DNA of 64,000 nt, from NCBI RefSeq assembly GCF_900475415.1, contig NZ_LS483388.1, positions 978,001 to 1,042,000 of the forward strand, written 5' to 3'. Positions 45,965 through 53,952 of the stretch are shown piece after piece (position 1 is the stretch's first letter; each line of letters opens with the position of its first letter). Both the position numbers and the translations under genes were made by a program. This stretch comes from Streptococcus porcinus. GTDB lineage: Bacteria > Bacillota > Bacilli > Lactobacillales > Streptococcaceae. Below the pieces are notes generated by a model, which was not told the DNA's origin, searched no databases, and saw only the letters and a program-made list of their open reading frames with translations.

Positions 45965-47509
45965 ATGAGTATATTAGAAGTTAAAAATTTAAGTCATGGC
46001 TTCGGAGATAGAGCTATTTTTGAAAATGTCTCTTTTAGGCTATTGAAAGGAGAGCATATTGGTTTAGTTGGGGCTAATGGTGAAGGGAAATCAACCTTTA
46101 TGAGCATTGTTACTGGGCATTTACAACCCGATGAAGGAAAGGTTGAATGGTCTAAATATGTCACAGCGGGCTACCTAGATCAGCATACAGTCTTAGAAGC
46201 AGGACAATCCGTTCGTGATGTTCTAAGAACAGCTTTTGATGAGTTGTTTAAAACTGAAGCCCGTATTAATGATATCTACCTATCAATGGCTGAAGAAGGA
46301 GCTGATGTCGATGGTCTTATGGAGGAAGTCGGTGAATTGCAAGATCGTCTAGAGTCACGAGATTTCTATACACTAGACGCAAAGATTGATGAAGTAGCAA
46401 GAGCTCTAGGAGTTATGGATTTTGGAATGGAGTCTGATGTGACAGAATTATCTGGAGGTCAGAGGACAAAAATTCTGCTAGCAAAGCTATTGCTTGAAAA
46501 GCCAGATATTTTGCTGCTGGATGAACCAACAAACTATCTTGATGCGGAGCATATCGAATGGCTTAAACGTTATCTTCAAAATTATGAAAATGCCTTTGTT
46601 CTTATTTCACATGACATTCCATTTCTTAATGAGGTTATTAATATTGTCTATCACGTTGAAAATCAAGATCTGGTAAGGTATTCGGGTGACTATTATCAGT
46701 TTAAAGAGGTTCATGAAATGAAAAAGGCACAATTAGAGGCGGCCTATGAACGTCAACAAAAAGAAATTGCTGATTTGCAAGACTTTGTTAACCGTAACAA
46801 GGCGCGTGTTGCTACTCGCAACATGGCTATGTCTCGACAGAAAAAATTAGATAAAATGGACATTATTGAATTGCAGGCTGAGAAACCTAAACCAAACTTT
46901 GAGTTTAAGGAATCTCGTACTCCTAGTCGCTATATTTTTCAAGCAAAAGAATTGGTCATTGGCTATGATCGCCCTCTAACAAAAAATCCTCTAAATCTTA
47001 ATTTTGAACGAAATCAAAAAATTGCTATTATAGGTGCGAATGGTATTGGAAAATCTACGCTATTAAAGAGTTTATTAGGTATCATCAAGCCATTAGCAGG
47101 GCAAGTGGAGCGTGGTGATTTTATCGAATTAGGTTATTTTGAACAAGAAGTTTCAGGAGTAAACCGTCAAACACCACTAGAAGCAGTTTGGGATGCTTTC
47201 CCAGCTTTAAATCAGGCAGAAGTAAGAGCAGCTCTTGCACGTTGCGGCTTAACTTCAAAACATATTGAAAGTCAGATTCAGGTTCTATCCGGAGGGGAAC
47301 AGGCTAAGGTGCGTTTTTGTCTTCTCATGAATCGAGAAAATAATGTTTTGGTATTGGATGAACCAACTAATCATTTAGATATTGATGCTAAAGCTGAACT
47401 AAAAAGGGCATTAAAAGCCTACAAGGGGTCTATCTTAATGGTATGTCATGAACCTGATTTTTATCAAGGTTGGGTAACAGATGTCTGGGATTTCAACCAA
47501 TTAACTTAA
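45965..47509 (+). CDS. ABC-F family ATPase
   Basis: The 514-residue protein has two ABC domains and no membrane part. Domain 1 has GANGEGKST, LSGGQRTK and LLLDEPTNYLD; domain 2 has GANGIGKST, LSGGEQAK and LDEPTNHLDI; the charged linker (about 245-315) is the P-site tRNA interaction motif of ABC-F proteins. These bind the ribosomal E site to relieve stalls, or give resistance to some antibiotics. It resembles the housekeeping YkpA/YbiT group more than known resistance types. The leader contains a terminator, the kind of attenuation known for antibiotic-inducible ABC-F genes. Confidence 0.9.
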   Translation: MSILEVKNLSHGFGDRAIFENVSFRLLKGEHIGLVGANGEGKSTFMSIVTGHLQPDEGKVEWSKYVTAGYLDQHTVLEAGQSVRDVLRTAFDELFKTEARINDIYLSMAEEGADVDGLMEEVGELQDRLESRDFYTLDAKIDEVARALGVMDFGMESDVTELSGGQRTKILLAKLLLEKPDILLLDEPTNYLDAEHIEWLKRYLQNYENAFVLISHDIPFLNEVINIVYHVENQDLVRYSGDYYQFKEVHEMKKAQLEAAYERQQKEIADLQDFVNRNKARVATRNMAMSRQKKLDKMDIIELQAEKPKPNFEFKESRTPSRYIFQAKELVIGYDRPLTKNPLNLNFERNQKIAIIGANGIGKSTLLKSLLGIIKPLAGQVERGDFIELGYFEQEVSGVNRQTPLEAVWDAFPALNQAEVRAALARCGLTSKHIESQIQVLSGGEQAKVRFCLLMNRENNVLVLDEPTNHLDIDAKAELKRALKAYKGSILMVCHEPDFYQGWVTDVWDFNQLT

Positions 47510-47530
47510 TCCTAGATAATAGTTATAAGG

Positions 47531-47559
47531 AAAGTTGGCCAATTGTGCCAACTTTTTTT
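47531..47559 (+). terminator. terminator of the ABC-F gene
   Basis: AAAGTTGG and CCAACTTT form a hairpin with a 9-nt loop, followed by a T-run. Confidence 0.9.
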
Positions 47560-47580
47560 ATATATCTGATAGCAAAATTC

Positions 47581-47660
47581 TTGACTAGAATTCAAAATAA
47601 AAGTATAATGACAATATAAATAATTAATAGAGTAGTCTCTTTTGCTTACCTTGATATAAT
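47581..47660 (+). promoter_or_regulatory. two tandem promoters upstream of the small membrane protein operon
   Basis: Promoter 1: TTGACT (47581-47586), 17-nt spacer, TATAAT (47604-47609). Promoter 2: extended -10 TGATATAAT (47652-47660). Both point to the structured leader and the 50-residue gene beyond. Confidence 0.72.
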
Positions 47661-47708
47661 GGCTTTGTTAAAGAAATTACAAAGTAAATGTTTCACCTAT
47701 AAACAAAA

Positions 47709-47793
47709 GTAGCTACATAAAATTAATTGTAAGGGTCACTTTTAGAGGAGACATTTTAGCAAGATAGAAAATGTTAGCTACCAAAAAGTGATC
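47709..47793 (+). other. structured 5' leader RNA
   Basis: GGTCACTTTT (47734-47743) pairs with AAAAGTGATC (47784-47793); within it ACATTTT (47751-47757) pairs with AAAATGT (47768-47774). A GTAGCTAC palindrome (47709-47716) can also pair with TAGCTAC (47775-47781), which would break the nested fold. An AGAGGAG without a start codon sits in the loop (47744-47750). There is no T-run, so control of translation or RNA stability is the more likely role, if any. Confidence 0.45.
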
Positions 47794-47821
47794 AATGTCT
47801 CAGATAGAAGAGGAGTTTAAT

Positions 47822-47974
47822 ATGAATTTTATGGGAAACAAGGTGAAAGCGGGACGTGCTGTCAATACTAAACATAACAAAGTAAAGATTGCGGAGGTAC
47901 TTCAATTAGTGTTATTACTTATCCCCGTCTTTAAATTAAGTCGGAAAATTTTGAAAGACCGTAAAATGAAATAG
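47822..47974 (+). CDS. small membrane protein of 50 residues
   Basis: This short gene begins ATG at 47822 behind AGAGGAG (47809-47815) and encodes a basic N-terminus, one hydrophobic segment (about residues 24-37, VLQLVLLLIPVF) and a basic tail ending in KDRKMK. Its stop overlaps the Shine-Dalgarno of the YtxH gene 10 bases on, so the two are cotranscribed. No family was recognised. The strong ribosome site and spacing make it a real gene. Confidence 0.75.
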   Translation: MNFMGNKVKAGRAVNTKHNKVKIAEVLQLVLLLIPVFKLSRKILKDRKMK

Positions 47975-47983
47975 GAGATAGAC

Positions 47984-48331
47984 ATGATGAACTCAAGACA
48001 AAAAGGTATAGCTATCGCTCTTATTGCTGGAGTCGCCGCAGCAACTGTTGCTTATTTAAGCCTATCAGAAACTGACAGGCAAGACTTACTTGAAGAAAGT
48101 AATGAGAAAATAGGTGAATTAAATGACACCATTAAAGATCTTAGTGAACGGTTTTTAGGAACAGTCACTGAAAAGTTGGAAGATTCAAAATCAAAGATAG
48201 ACCAGTATTCTGATTTCGCTTCAACTAAGTTTGAAGATTCCCTTTCAAAGGCAAAAGGGACTATTGATCACTACTCAGATTTGGCTGGCGATAAGATTGA
48301 CGAGCAATTGAATCATTTTAAAAATAAATAA
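47984..48331 (+). CDS. YtxH domain protein
   Basis: The 115-residue protein has an N-terminal membrane anchor (about 7-26, ALIAGVAAATVAYLS) and a charged helical, probably coiled-coil tail. Two similar segments, KIDQYSDFASTKFEDSLS and TIDHYSDLAGDKIDEQL, form an imperfect internal repeat. YtxH proteins are general-stress membrane proteins in Bacilli with no known activity. Start may be the second ATG at 47987, which has better spacing from AGGAGA. It is cotranscribed with the 50-residue gene. Confidence 0.82.
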   Translation: MMNSRQKGIAIALIAGVAAATVAYLSLSETDRQDLLEESNEKIGELNDTIKDLSERFLGTVTEKLEDSKSKIDQYSDFASTKFEDSLSKAKGTIDHYSDLAGDKIDEQLNHFKNK

Positions 48332-48402
48332 AGCTAGCTACGCTACCCCACATTAAAAAACGAGAGTTTGATAAGACAAAGTAAACTCATTCGATAAGAC
48401 AC

Positions 48403-48426
48403 AAAAAGGGCTTTTAGCCCTTTTTT
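48403..48426. terminator. terminator of the YtxH gene
   Basis: AAAAAGGGC and GCCCTTTTT form a hairpin with a short loop, ending in TTTTTT. The A-run gives a matching tail for the convergent gene. Confidence 0.9.
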
Positions 48427-48442
48427 ATATATGTGAATTGTT

Positions 48443-49354
48443 TTAAGCATTAGGAACGCGAACTGTGACCGCCTCCTTTAAGACTGTGAGAGTCACTGGG
48501 ACCATATCACTTTTATCACCATCAATACGGGTTCGAGGTAAAATCAATGTTTTTAGTTTTGATGGCGTAATAGTTAACTTCTGAGTTGAAAAGTGTGTAA
48601 TCTCTTCAGCCATCGAGAAATCTCCTTTACGAAAATCATTTATATGTAATAAAAATTTTATAAAAGAAACTTTCTTCATGGTATAGACCTGCAATAGCCC
48701 ATCATTAACCGTAGCAGAGGGTGAAAAAGATGGAAAACCAGCAATGGAATTGGTCATGGTTACAAGTAAGAACTTTGTCTTAATTGCAAATTGTCGACTA
48801 TCATCTTCAAGATTTAGGTAATAGGAACGATTGCGTTTTAAAATCCGAAAACTATCCTTTAAAAAAGCTAAGGGCCCAAATTTTCGTTTATCTTCAGTCG
48901 TTACATTAGCCGCTATATCTGCTAAGAGTCCAAGAGTTAGACTACTAATCATATAATGATCATTAACTTTACAAAGGTCTACTTTTTTATCTTGCCCATT
49001 TAAAATGGTATCAATGGCTAAATCAGGATCTAATGGAATGGATAGAGATTTTGCAAAGTTATTGACAGTACCAGAGGGGATAAGACCGATTTTAGTATGC
49101 TGACCACCTTCATGTACACCACCTATTATTTTATTAATAGTTCCATCCCCCCCAAGTGGAATAACCAAGTCAATCCCCCTGCTAGAAGCTTCTTTAGCCT
49201 TCTTGAAGGCATCGGAAGCTGACTCAGGGCTAACAATAGTAATATTCTCTTCAAGAAAACCATGCTTTAGGAAAGAGTCTTTAACATGTTGTGTAAGGTC
49301 TTTTTCGTTTTTCTTTCCGGAAAAAGGATTGACAAATAAGTGTATTGTCTCCAT
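48443..49354 (-). CDS. diacylglycerol kinase family lipid kinase
   Basis: The 303-residue protein has the DAGK catalytic domain with PLGGDGTINKIIGG (about 61-74) and the NNFAKSL loop, followed by a beta-sandwich domain (YegS/BmrU/DgkB family). DgkB recycles diacylglycerol from lipoteichoic acid synthesis; YegS-type members may use other lipids, so the exact lipid is not proven. It is separate from the upstream hlyIII gene by a terminator. Confidence 0.85.
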   Translation of the reverse strand: METIHLFVNPFSGKKNEKDLTQHVKDSFLKHGFLEENITIVSPESASDAFKKAKEASSRGIDLVIPLGGDGTINKIIGGVHEGGQHTKIGLIPSGTVNNFAKSLSIPLDPDLAIDTILNGQDKKVDLCKVNDHYMISSLTLGLLADIAANVTTEDKRKFGPLAFLKDSFRILKRNRSYYLNLEDDSRQFAIKTKFLLVTMTNSIAGFPSFSPSATVNDGLLQVYTMKKVSFIKFLLHINDFRKGDFSMAEEITHFSTQKLTITPSKLKTLILPRTRIDGDKSDMVPVTLTVLKEAVTVRVPNA

Positions 49355-49417
49355 AATGAATTACCTTTCTTTCTAATCATACTTATTATAACACTCCTCC
49401 ATCTATTTGTAAGTAAT

Positions 49418-49448
49418 AAAAAAGCTAGTCTTATTTGGTCAGACTAGC
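49418..49448 (-). terminator. terminator of DUF1836-hlyIII
   Basis: On the minus strand GCTAGTCT, a 9-nt loop and AGACTAGC are followed by TTTTTT. Confidence 0.9.
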
Positions 49449-49454
49449 ACTTAA

Positions 49455-50105
49455 TTAGAGCATGTAGAAAACAATGGCAATAAATTGCAGGGCAGAAGCT
49501 AGCAGAATAAAGAGATGCCAAATCATATGAAAATAGGGCTTTTTCTTAGCATAAAATAGGGCACCGATAGTGTAAGATAAGCCTCCCAAAAGCATCAGAA
49601 TAGCAAAGATTAATCCCGTCTTATTAATGATGACTGGTAAAATAAAGATAACTAACCATCCCATAAAAAGATAGAGTATTAAACTGAATTTTTCATTAAT
49701 AGATTTTGCAAAGATTTTATAGAGAATGCCAAATAATGTTATCCCCCATTGTAGAATGATAATAAGGTAACCTAGCCAGCCTCCTACTAAAGAAAGTGCA
49801 ATAGGTGTATAACTGCCAGCAATAGCAATATAAATCATACTATGATCAATGATCCGCAGTACATATTTTTGGGGTGTTCCATAAGCCATTGAATGATAAA
49901 TAGTTGATGACAGGAACATCAGAAATAAGCTAATAACAAAAATTGAGGTCCCAACAGCAACTTTAAGTTGGTAAGTTTGATAACTGTAAATAGCAACAAA
50001 TGGCAAAATAAACAGCATGACAACGGAACCGACAGCATGCGTCACTGCATTTGCCACCTCTTCTCCAAATGATAGGGGAAGGCTTTGTTTAAAAGTTTGA
50101 TTCAA
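49455..50105 (-). CDS. hemolysin III (PAQR-like) family membrane protein
   Basis: The 216-residue protein has seven membrane segments and the family motifs GEEVANAVTHAVG, SSTIYHS, DHSMIYIAIAGSYTP and HMIWHLFI. The histidines are metal-binding residues of the PAQR/hemolysin III superfamily; hydrolase activity is presumed. Bacterial hemolysis by this family is reported but not established here. The TTG at 50105 is preferred because AAGGAGG lies 8 bases before it; an ATG at 50126 would put that site inside the gene. It follows DUF1836 by 13 bases. Confidence 0.82.
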   Translation of the reverse strand: MNQTFKQSLPLSFGEEVANAVTHAVGSVVMLFILPFVAIYSYQTYQLKVAVGTSIFVISLFLMFLSSTIYHSMAYGTPQKYVLRIIDHSMIYIAIAGSYTPIALSLVGGWLGYLIIILQWGITLFGILYKIFAKSINEKFSLILYLFMGWLVIFILPVIINKTGLIFAILMLLGGLSYTIGALFYAKKKPYFHMIWHLFILLASALQFIAIVFYML

Positions 50106-50118
50106 GGCAAGTACCTCC

Positions 50119-50547
50119 TTATTCATTTTCCGTTAATGAAAATGTTAGACAATAGTATTTAACGGTTTTACATGCTGCAACGATAATGTCATCAACCCCA
50201 TCAGATTGCTCACTGTTCCAGTAATTAACAAAAGCACGATAGAGCTGTTCAGAATCATTTTTATCTTTTAAATTTTGTAGAACCTGACTAATATTTTGAA
50301 TGGGAAAGCTATGCTTTAGAATCGCTATTGCGATGAGTCGCGCTAACTGATGTCTAGCGTATTTCTTCTTAAAGGGCTTTTCAAGATAGCCATGCTTAAC
50401 ATAATTATTGACCATAGAAGCGGTTAGAGGTTTTTGTTGATTTGGTTCTATAATAGTTGCTACTTGATTAACATATAGTAGAACTTGATCAAGATATAAG
50501 TCAATCTCAGGCAAATTTTCCCAATTAGGAAGAATAGTATATTTCAT
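50119..50547 (-). CDS. DUF1836 protein, probable helix-turn-helix regulator
   Basis: The 142-residue protein belongs to DUF1836. The part around residues 40-75 (TASMVNNYVKHGYLEKP, then RHQLARLIAIAIL) resembles a MerR-type helix-turn-helix. It is first in a two-gene unit with hlyIII, a pairing seen in other streptococci. DNA binding and targets are inferred and unknown. Confidence 0.78.
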   Translation of the reverse strand: MKYTILPNWENLPEIDLYLDQVLLYVNQVATIIEPNQQKPLTASMVNNYVKHGYLEKPFKKKYARHQLARLIAIAILKHSFPIQNISQVLQNLKDKNDSEQLYRAFVNYWNSEQSDGVDDIIVAACKTVKYYCLTFSLTENE

Positions 50548-50659
50548 TTTAGAAACCCTTTCATCTAGTTACGATAACTAGATTTTACAATAATTAAAAT
50601 AAAAATACAAGAAAAAATTTTAGTTTTAAAATATGAAAATAGGATTAGGCACGATTTCA

Positions 50660-50668
50660 TGATATAAT
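50660..50668 (+). promoter_or_regulatory. extended -10 promoter of rbgA-rnhB
   Basis: TGATATAAT is an extended -10 element 57 bases before rbgA. Confidence 0.6.
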
Positions 50669-50724
50669 AAACAGTAATACTATCAACTAGTCTCATATTT
50701 GAAACTAGGAAAGGAGAGCTATAA

Positions 50725-51588
50725 ATGGCTATTATTCAGTGGTTCCCTGGACACATGTCTAAAGCTCGTAGACAAGTACAAGAAAATTTAAAACATGTTG
50801 ACTTTGTAACTATATTAGTTGACGCACGTTTACCATTATCTAGTCAGAATCCAATGTTAACGAAGATTGTTGGTGATAAACCAAAGTTGATGATACTTAA
50901 TAAGGCCGATTTAGCTGATCAAAGTAGAACAAAGGAGTGGCAACAATTCTACGAATCAAAAGGTATCAAAACACTAGCTATCAATTCAAAGGAACAAGCT
51001 ACTGTCAAAAAAGTGACAGATGCAGCTAGAGCTTTGATGACGGATAAGATTGCCAAACTGCGCCAACGTGGCATTCAAAAAGAAACCTTACGGACAATGA
51101 TTATTGGTATCCCAAATGCTGGTAAGTCAACTTTGATGAACCGTTTAGCAGGTAAAAAAATCGCAGTTGTTGGTAATAAGCCAGGTGTTACTAAGGGTCA
51201 ACAGTGGTTAAAGTCCAATAAAGACCTTGAAATTTTAGACACTCCTGGTATTTTATGGCCTAAATTTGAAGACCAAGTAGTTGGTTTGAAATTAGCCTTA
51301 ACAGGTGCCATCAAAGATCAACTTTTACCTTTAGATGAAGTCACTATATTTGGGCTTAACTACTTCAAAGAGTACTATCCTAATCGTCTTATTGAAAGAT
51401 TTAAAGGAATAAATCTCGAAGCAGAAGCACCTGATATCATCATAACCATGACACAGAAACTGGGTTTCAGAGATGACTATGACCGCTTCTATACCCTCTT
51501 TATCAAAGAAGTTAGGGATGGAAAATTAGGAACCTTTACCTTAGATCAAGTGGAGGAAGCATATGACTCAGACGATCAGGGAAATTAA
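50725..51588 (+). CDS. rbgA: ribosome biogenesis GTPase RbgA (YlqF)
   Basis: RbgA is needed for late 50S assembly. The 287-residue protein has the circularly permuted GTPase motif order: G4 NKAD (about 58-61), G1 GIPNAGKST (about 127-135) and G3 DTPG (about 172-175), and the C-terminal ANTAR-like RNA-binding part. GGAGAG precedes the ATG. The 3' end overlaps rnhB by 26 bases. Confidence 0.96.
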   Translation: MAIIQWFPGHMSKARRQVQENLKHVDFVTILVDARLPLSSQNPMLTKIVGDKPKLMILNKADLADQSRTKEWQQFYESKGIKTLAINSKEQATVKKVTDAARALMTDKIAKLRQRGIQKETLRTMIIGIPNAGKSTLMNRLAGKKIAVVGNKPGVTKGQQWLKSNKDLEILDTPGILWPKFEDQVVGLKLALTGAIKDQLLPLDEVTIFGLNYFKEYYPNRLIERFKGINLEAEAPDIIITMTQKLGFRDDYDRFYTLFIKEVRDGKLGTFTLDQVEEAYDSDDQGN

Positions 51589-52339
51589 AGAAAATCTCGA
51601 GGCTGTTACTGACCTCTCTGATCCCATTTGGAAAAAACTTGAGCAAGACGAGCGACAGGGTGTTAAAAAGGCAATTGCCCTTCGGAAAAAAGTGTTAGAA
51701 GGTAATGTTAAAGAAGAACAACGACTTGAATACATGCTTCGCTACGAACGAGACGTCTACGGACAAGGCTATCATTATATTGCCGGAATTGATGAGGTTG
51801 GGCGAGGGCCATTAGCAGGCCCTGTTGTAGCTGCTTGTGTTATTCTTCCCAAAAATTGTAAAATTAAGGGATTAAACGATTCAAAAAAAATTCCAAAATC
51901 CAAGCATAATATCTTGTTTGAACAAATTAAAAATCAAGCTGTCGGTATTGGAATAGGTATTGTCGATAATAAAATGATAGACTCTGTCAATATCTATCAA
52001 GCTACTAAACTAGCAATGCTAGAGGCTATTAACGATTTAAAAAAGGTAGAGGTTATCCCTGATTATTTACTTATTGATGCGATGACTTTAGATATTTCAA
52101 TACCACAAATGTCACTTATTAAAGGCGATGCTAATTCCTTATCTATAGCTGCTGCTTCAATAGTTGCTAAAGTAACGAGGGATCAGCTAATGATGAGTTA
52201 CGATCAAAATTATCCCGGCTATGACTTTGCCCAAAATGCAGGCTACGGTACTAAAAAACACTTGAATGGTTTAAAAAAGTATGGTGTCACACCAATTCAT
52301 CGAAAAAGTTTTGAACCTATTAAATCGATGTTACTGTAG
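51563..52339 (+). CDS. rnhB: ribonuclease HII
   Basis: RNase HII cuts RNA in RNA-DNA hybrids and removes single ribonucleotides from DNA. The 258-residue protein has an N-terminal substrate-binding extension of about 65 residues and the motif [14 protein letters not shown] with the first acidic residues; LLIDAMTLD and [17 protein letters not shown] follow. TGGAGG within rbgA sets the start. The rbgA-rnhB pair is conserved in Firmicutes. Confidence 0.97.
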   Translation: MTQTIREIKENLEAVTDLSDPIWKKLEQDERQGVKKAIALRKKVLEGNVKEEQRLEYMLRYERDVYGQGYHYIAGIDEVGRGPLAGPVVAACVILPKNCKIKGLNDSKKIPKSKHNILFEQIKNQAVGIGIGIVDNKMIDSVNIYQATKLAMLEAINDLKKVEVIPDYLLIDAMTLDISIPQMSLIKGDANSLSIAAASIVAKVTRDQLMMSYDQNYPGYDFAQNAGYGTKKHLNGLKKYGVTPIHRKSFEPIKSMLL

Positions 52340-52389
52340 CAATAGTTGTAGTACTATTACTTTATATTGATAATAATATGGAGATTAAG

Positions 52390-52938
52390 ATGACTGAATT
52401 AGAAAAAATGCTTGCTGGTCACTTATACGACGCAAGTGACATAGAGTTAAAAGAAATGCGTGATAGAGCACGGCAAATCATGGCTGACTTTAATGCTGAG
52501 GTAGATGCTAAAAAAAGAAGTCATCTTTTAAAAAAGTGGCTTGGTAAAACGGGTGAAAATATTTATATGGAAACTGGATTTGTCTGTGATTACGGCTCTA
52601 ATATTTTTGTAGGTGAGAATTTCTATGCCAATTTCAATACAACCATGTTAGATGTTTGTGAAATAAAAATTGGTGGCAATGCCATGTTTGGTCCAAACTG
52701 TCAGTTATTAACCCCTCTACACCCTATTGATGCGCAAGAACGTATTGCTGGACTAGAATACGGAGCCCCTATAACACTTGGTGATAATATCTGGCTAGGA
52801 GGAGGAGTTACTATCTTACCTGGAGTGTCACTTGGTGACAACGTTGTTGTAGGAGCAGGAAGTGTCGTAACCAAATCTTTTGGAGATAATGTTGTCTTGG
52901 CTGGTAATCCAGCAAAAATTATTAAGTGGTTGGATTAA
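52390..52938 (+). CDS. sugar O-acetyltransferase (maltose/galactoside acetyltransferase family)
   Basis: The 182-residue protein has an N-terminal Mac domain and left-handed beta-helix hexapeptide repeats (GDNIWLGGGVTILPGV, LGDNVVVGAGSVV). The catalytic histidine is in LLTPLHPID. It acetylates the 6-position of sugars from acetyl-CoA; the true acceptor is unknown. GGAG (52380-52383) supports the ATG at 52390 over the one at 52378. Confidence 0.88.
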   Translation: MTELEKMLAGHLYDASDIELKEMRDRARQIMADFNAEVDAKKRSHLLKKWLGKTGENIYMETGFVCDYGSNIFVGENFYANFNTTMLDVCEIKIGGNAMFGPNCQLLTPLHPIDAQERIAGLEYGAPITLGDNIWLGGGVTILPGVSLGDNVVVGAGSVVTKSFGDNVVLAGNPAKIIKWLD

Positions 52939-52939
52939 T

Positions 52940-52980
52940 AAAAAAACTTTTGCTGTCTTAGTAAAAGTTTTTTTATTTTT
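52940..52980 (+). terminator. terminator of the acetyltransferase gene
   Basis: AAAAAAACTTTT and AAAAGTTTTTTT pair around an 11-nt loop, followed by ATTTTT. Confidence 0.82.
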
Positions 52981-52987
52981 GCGAATG
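52976..52987 (+). promoter_or_regulatory. candidate ComX (SigX) competence promoter of dprA
   Basis: TTTTTGCGAATG resembles the cin-box consensus TACGAATA (six of eight: TGCGAATG) and sits right after a T-tract, as SigX promoters do. It is 22 bases from the dprA start. No ordinary -10/-35 pair is seen here. Confidence 0.6.
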
Positions 52988-53009
52988 GTAGAAGTAGAGA
53001 GGTATAATT

Positions 53010-53849
53010 ATGAATAATTTTGAACTTTATAAACTTCGAAAAGCAGGTTTGAAAAACCATCACATTTTAAATGTTATTAATTATTATCAAACTTATGGTA
53101 AATCCCTATCTTTACGAAATATCGCAGTTGCTTCTGAAACATTGGATCCTATACAATTTATTGAAACTTATAAAACAATTGATAGTAAAGCTCTGCGGAA
53201 AGAATTTAATCAGTATCCTAGTATTTCCTTACTTGATAAAAATTACCCCTCATATTTAAAAGAAATCTATAACCCACCGGTTTTACTTTTTTATCAAGGA
53301 AATTTAGAACTTTTAAATTATCCCAAACTAGCAGTAGTAGGCTCCCGCAAAGCCAGTCAATCAGGTCTAAAAGCGACTCAAAAAATAATAGAAGAATTGG
53401 ATAATAAACTCATTATTGTTAGTGGCCTTGCCAGAGGAGTCGATACTGCGGCACATTGTTGTGCGCTTAAAACAGGTGGTCATACAATCGCTGTTATTGG
53501 CTCTGGTTTCACGCATTACTACCCTAAAGAAAACCAAAGATTGCAAAAATTTATTGCTTCTAATCACCTTTTACTAACTGAATATGGACCAAATGATCCT
53601 CCATTATCCATTCATTTTCCAGAAAGAAATCGAATTATTGCTGGTTTAGTTAAGGCTGTTTTAGTTATTGAAGCTAAAAGACGGTCTGGAAGCTTAATAA
53701 CATGTCGACACGCTCTCGAAAATGGTCGTGAAGTTTTCGCAATTCCTGGAAATATTAGTGATGGTTTTTCAGATGGCTGTAATCAACTTATCCAAGAAGG
53801 CGCAAAGTGTATCATGAGTGGTTTGGATGTGCTTACAGAGCTTTTTTAA
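53010..53849 (+). CDS. dprA: DNA processing protein DprA
   Basis: DprA protects incoming single-stranded DNA during natural transformation and loads RecA on it. The 279-residue protein has the Rossmann-like core with GSRKASQSG, SGLARGVDTAAH, FPERNRIIAGL and GSLITCRHALENGREVFAIPG (partly quoted). The N-terminal part is shorter than in many species. A SigX-type promoter precedes it, as expected of a late competence gene. AGAGAGG is the ribosome site. Confidence 0.96.
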   Translation: MNNFELYKLRKAGLKNHHILNVINYYQTYGKSLSLRNIAVASETLDPIQFIETYKTIDSKALRKEFNQYPSISLLDKNYPSYLKEIYNPPVLLFYQGNLELLNYPKLAVVGSRKASQSGLKATQKIIEELDNKLIIVSGLARGVDTAAHCCALKTGGHTIAVIGSGFTHYYPKENQRLQKFIASNHLLLTEYGPNDPPLSIHFPERNRIIAGLVKAVLVIEAKRRSGSLITCRHALENGREVFAIPGNISDGFSDGCNQLIQEGAKCIMSGLDVLTELF

Positions 53850-53882
53850 CTAATAACTTTCTTCCTATATGGAATTTTTTTA

Positions 53883-53911
53883 TTGACAGTTATCTAAAAA
53901 TGGGATATTAT
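53883..53911 (+). promoter_or_regulatory. promoter of topA
   Basis: -35 TTGACA (53883-53888), 17-nt spacer and -10 TATTAT (53906-53911). Confidence 0.85.
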
Positions 53912-53952
53912 TCTATAAGCTTTAACCATTAAGTTATAGGAAGTGTGACACA

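Noticed and set aside
48370..48401. Direct repeat GATAAGACA twice, 23 bases apart, after the YtxH gene
   Set aside because: It lies just before the terminator with no promoter or known repeat family; probably chance or a decayed duplication.
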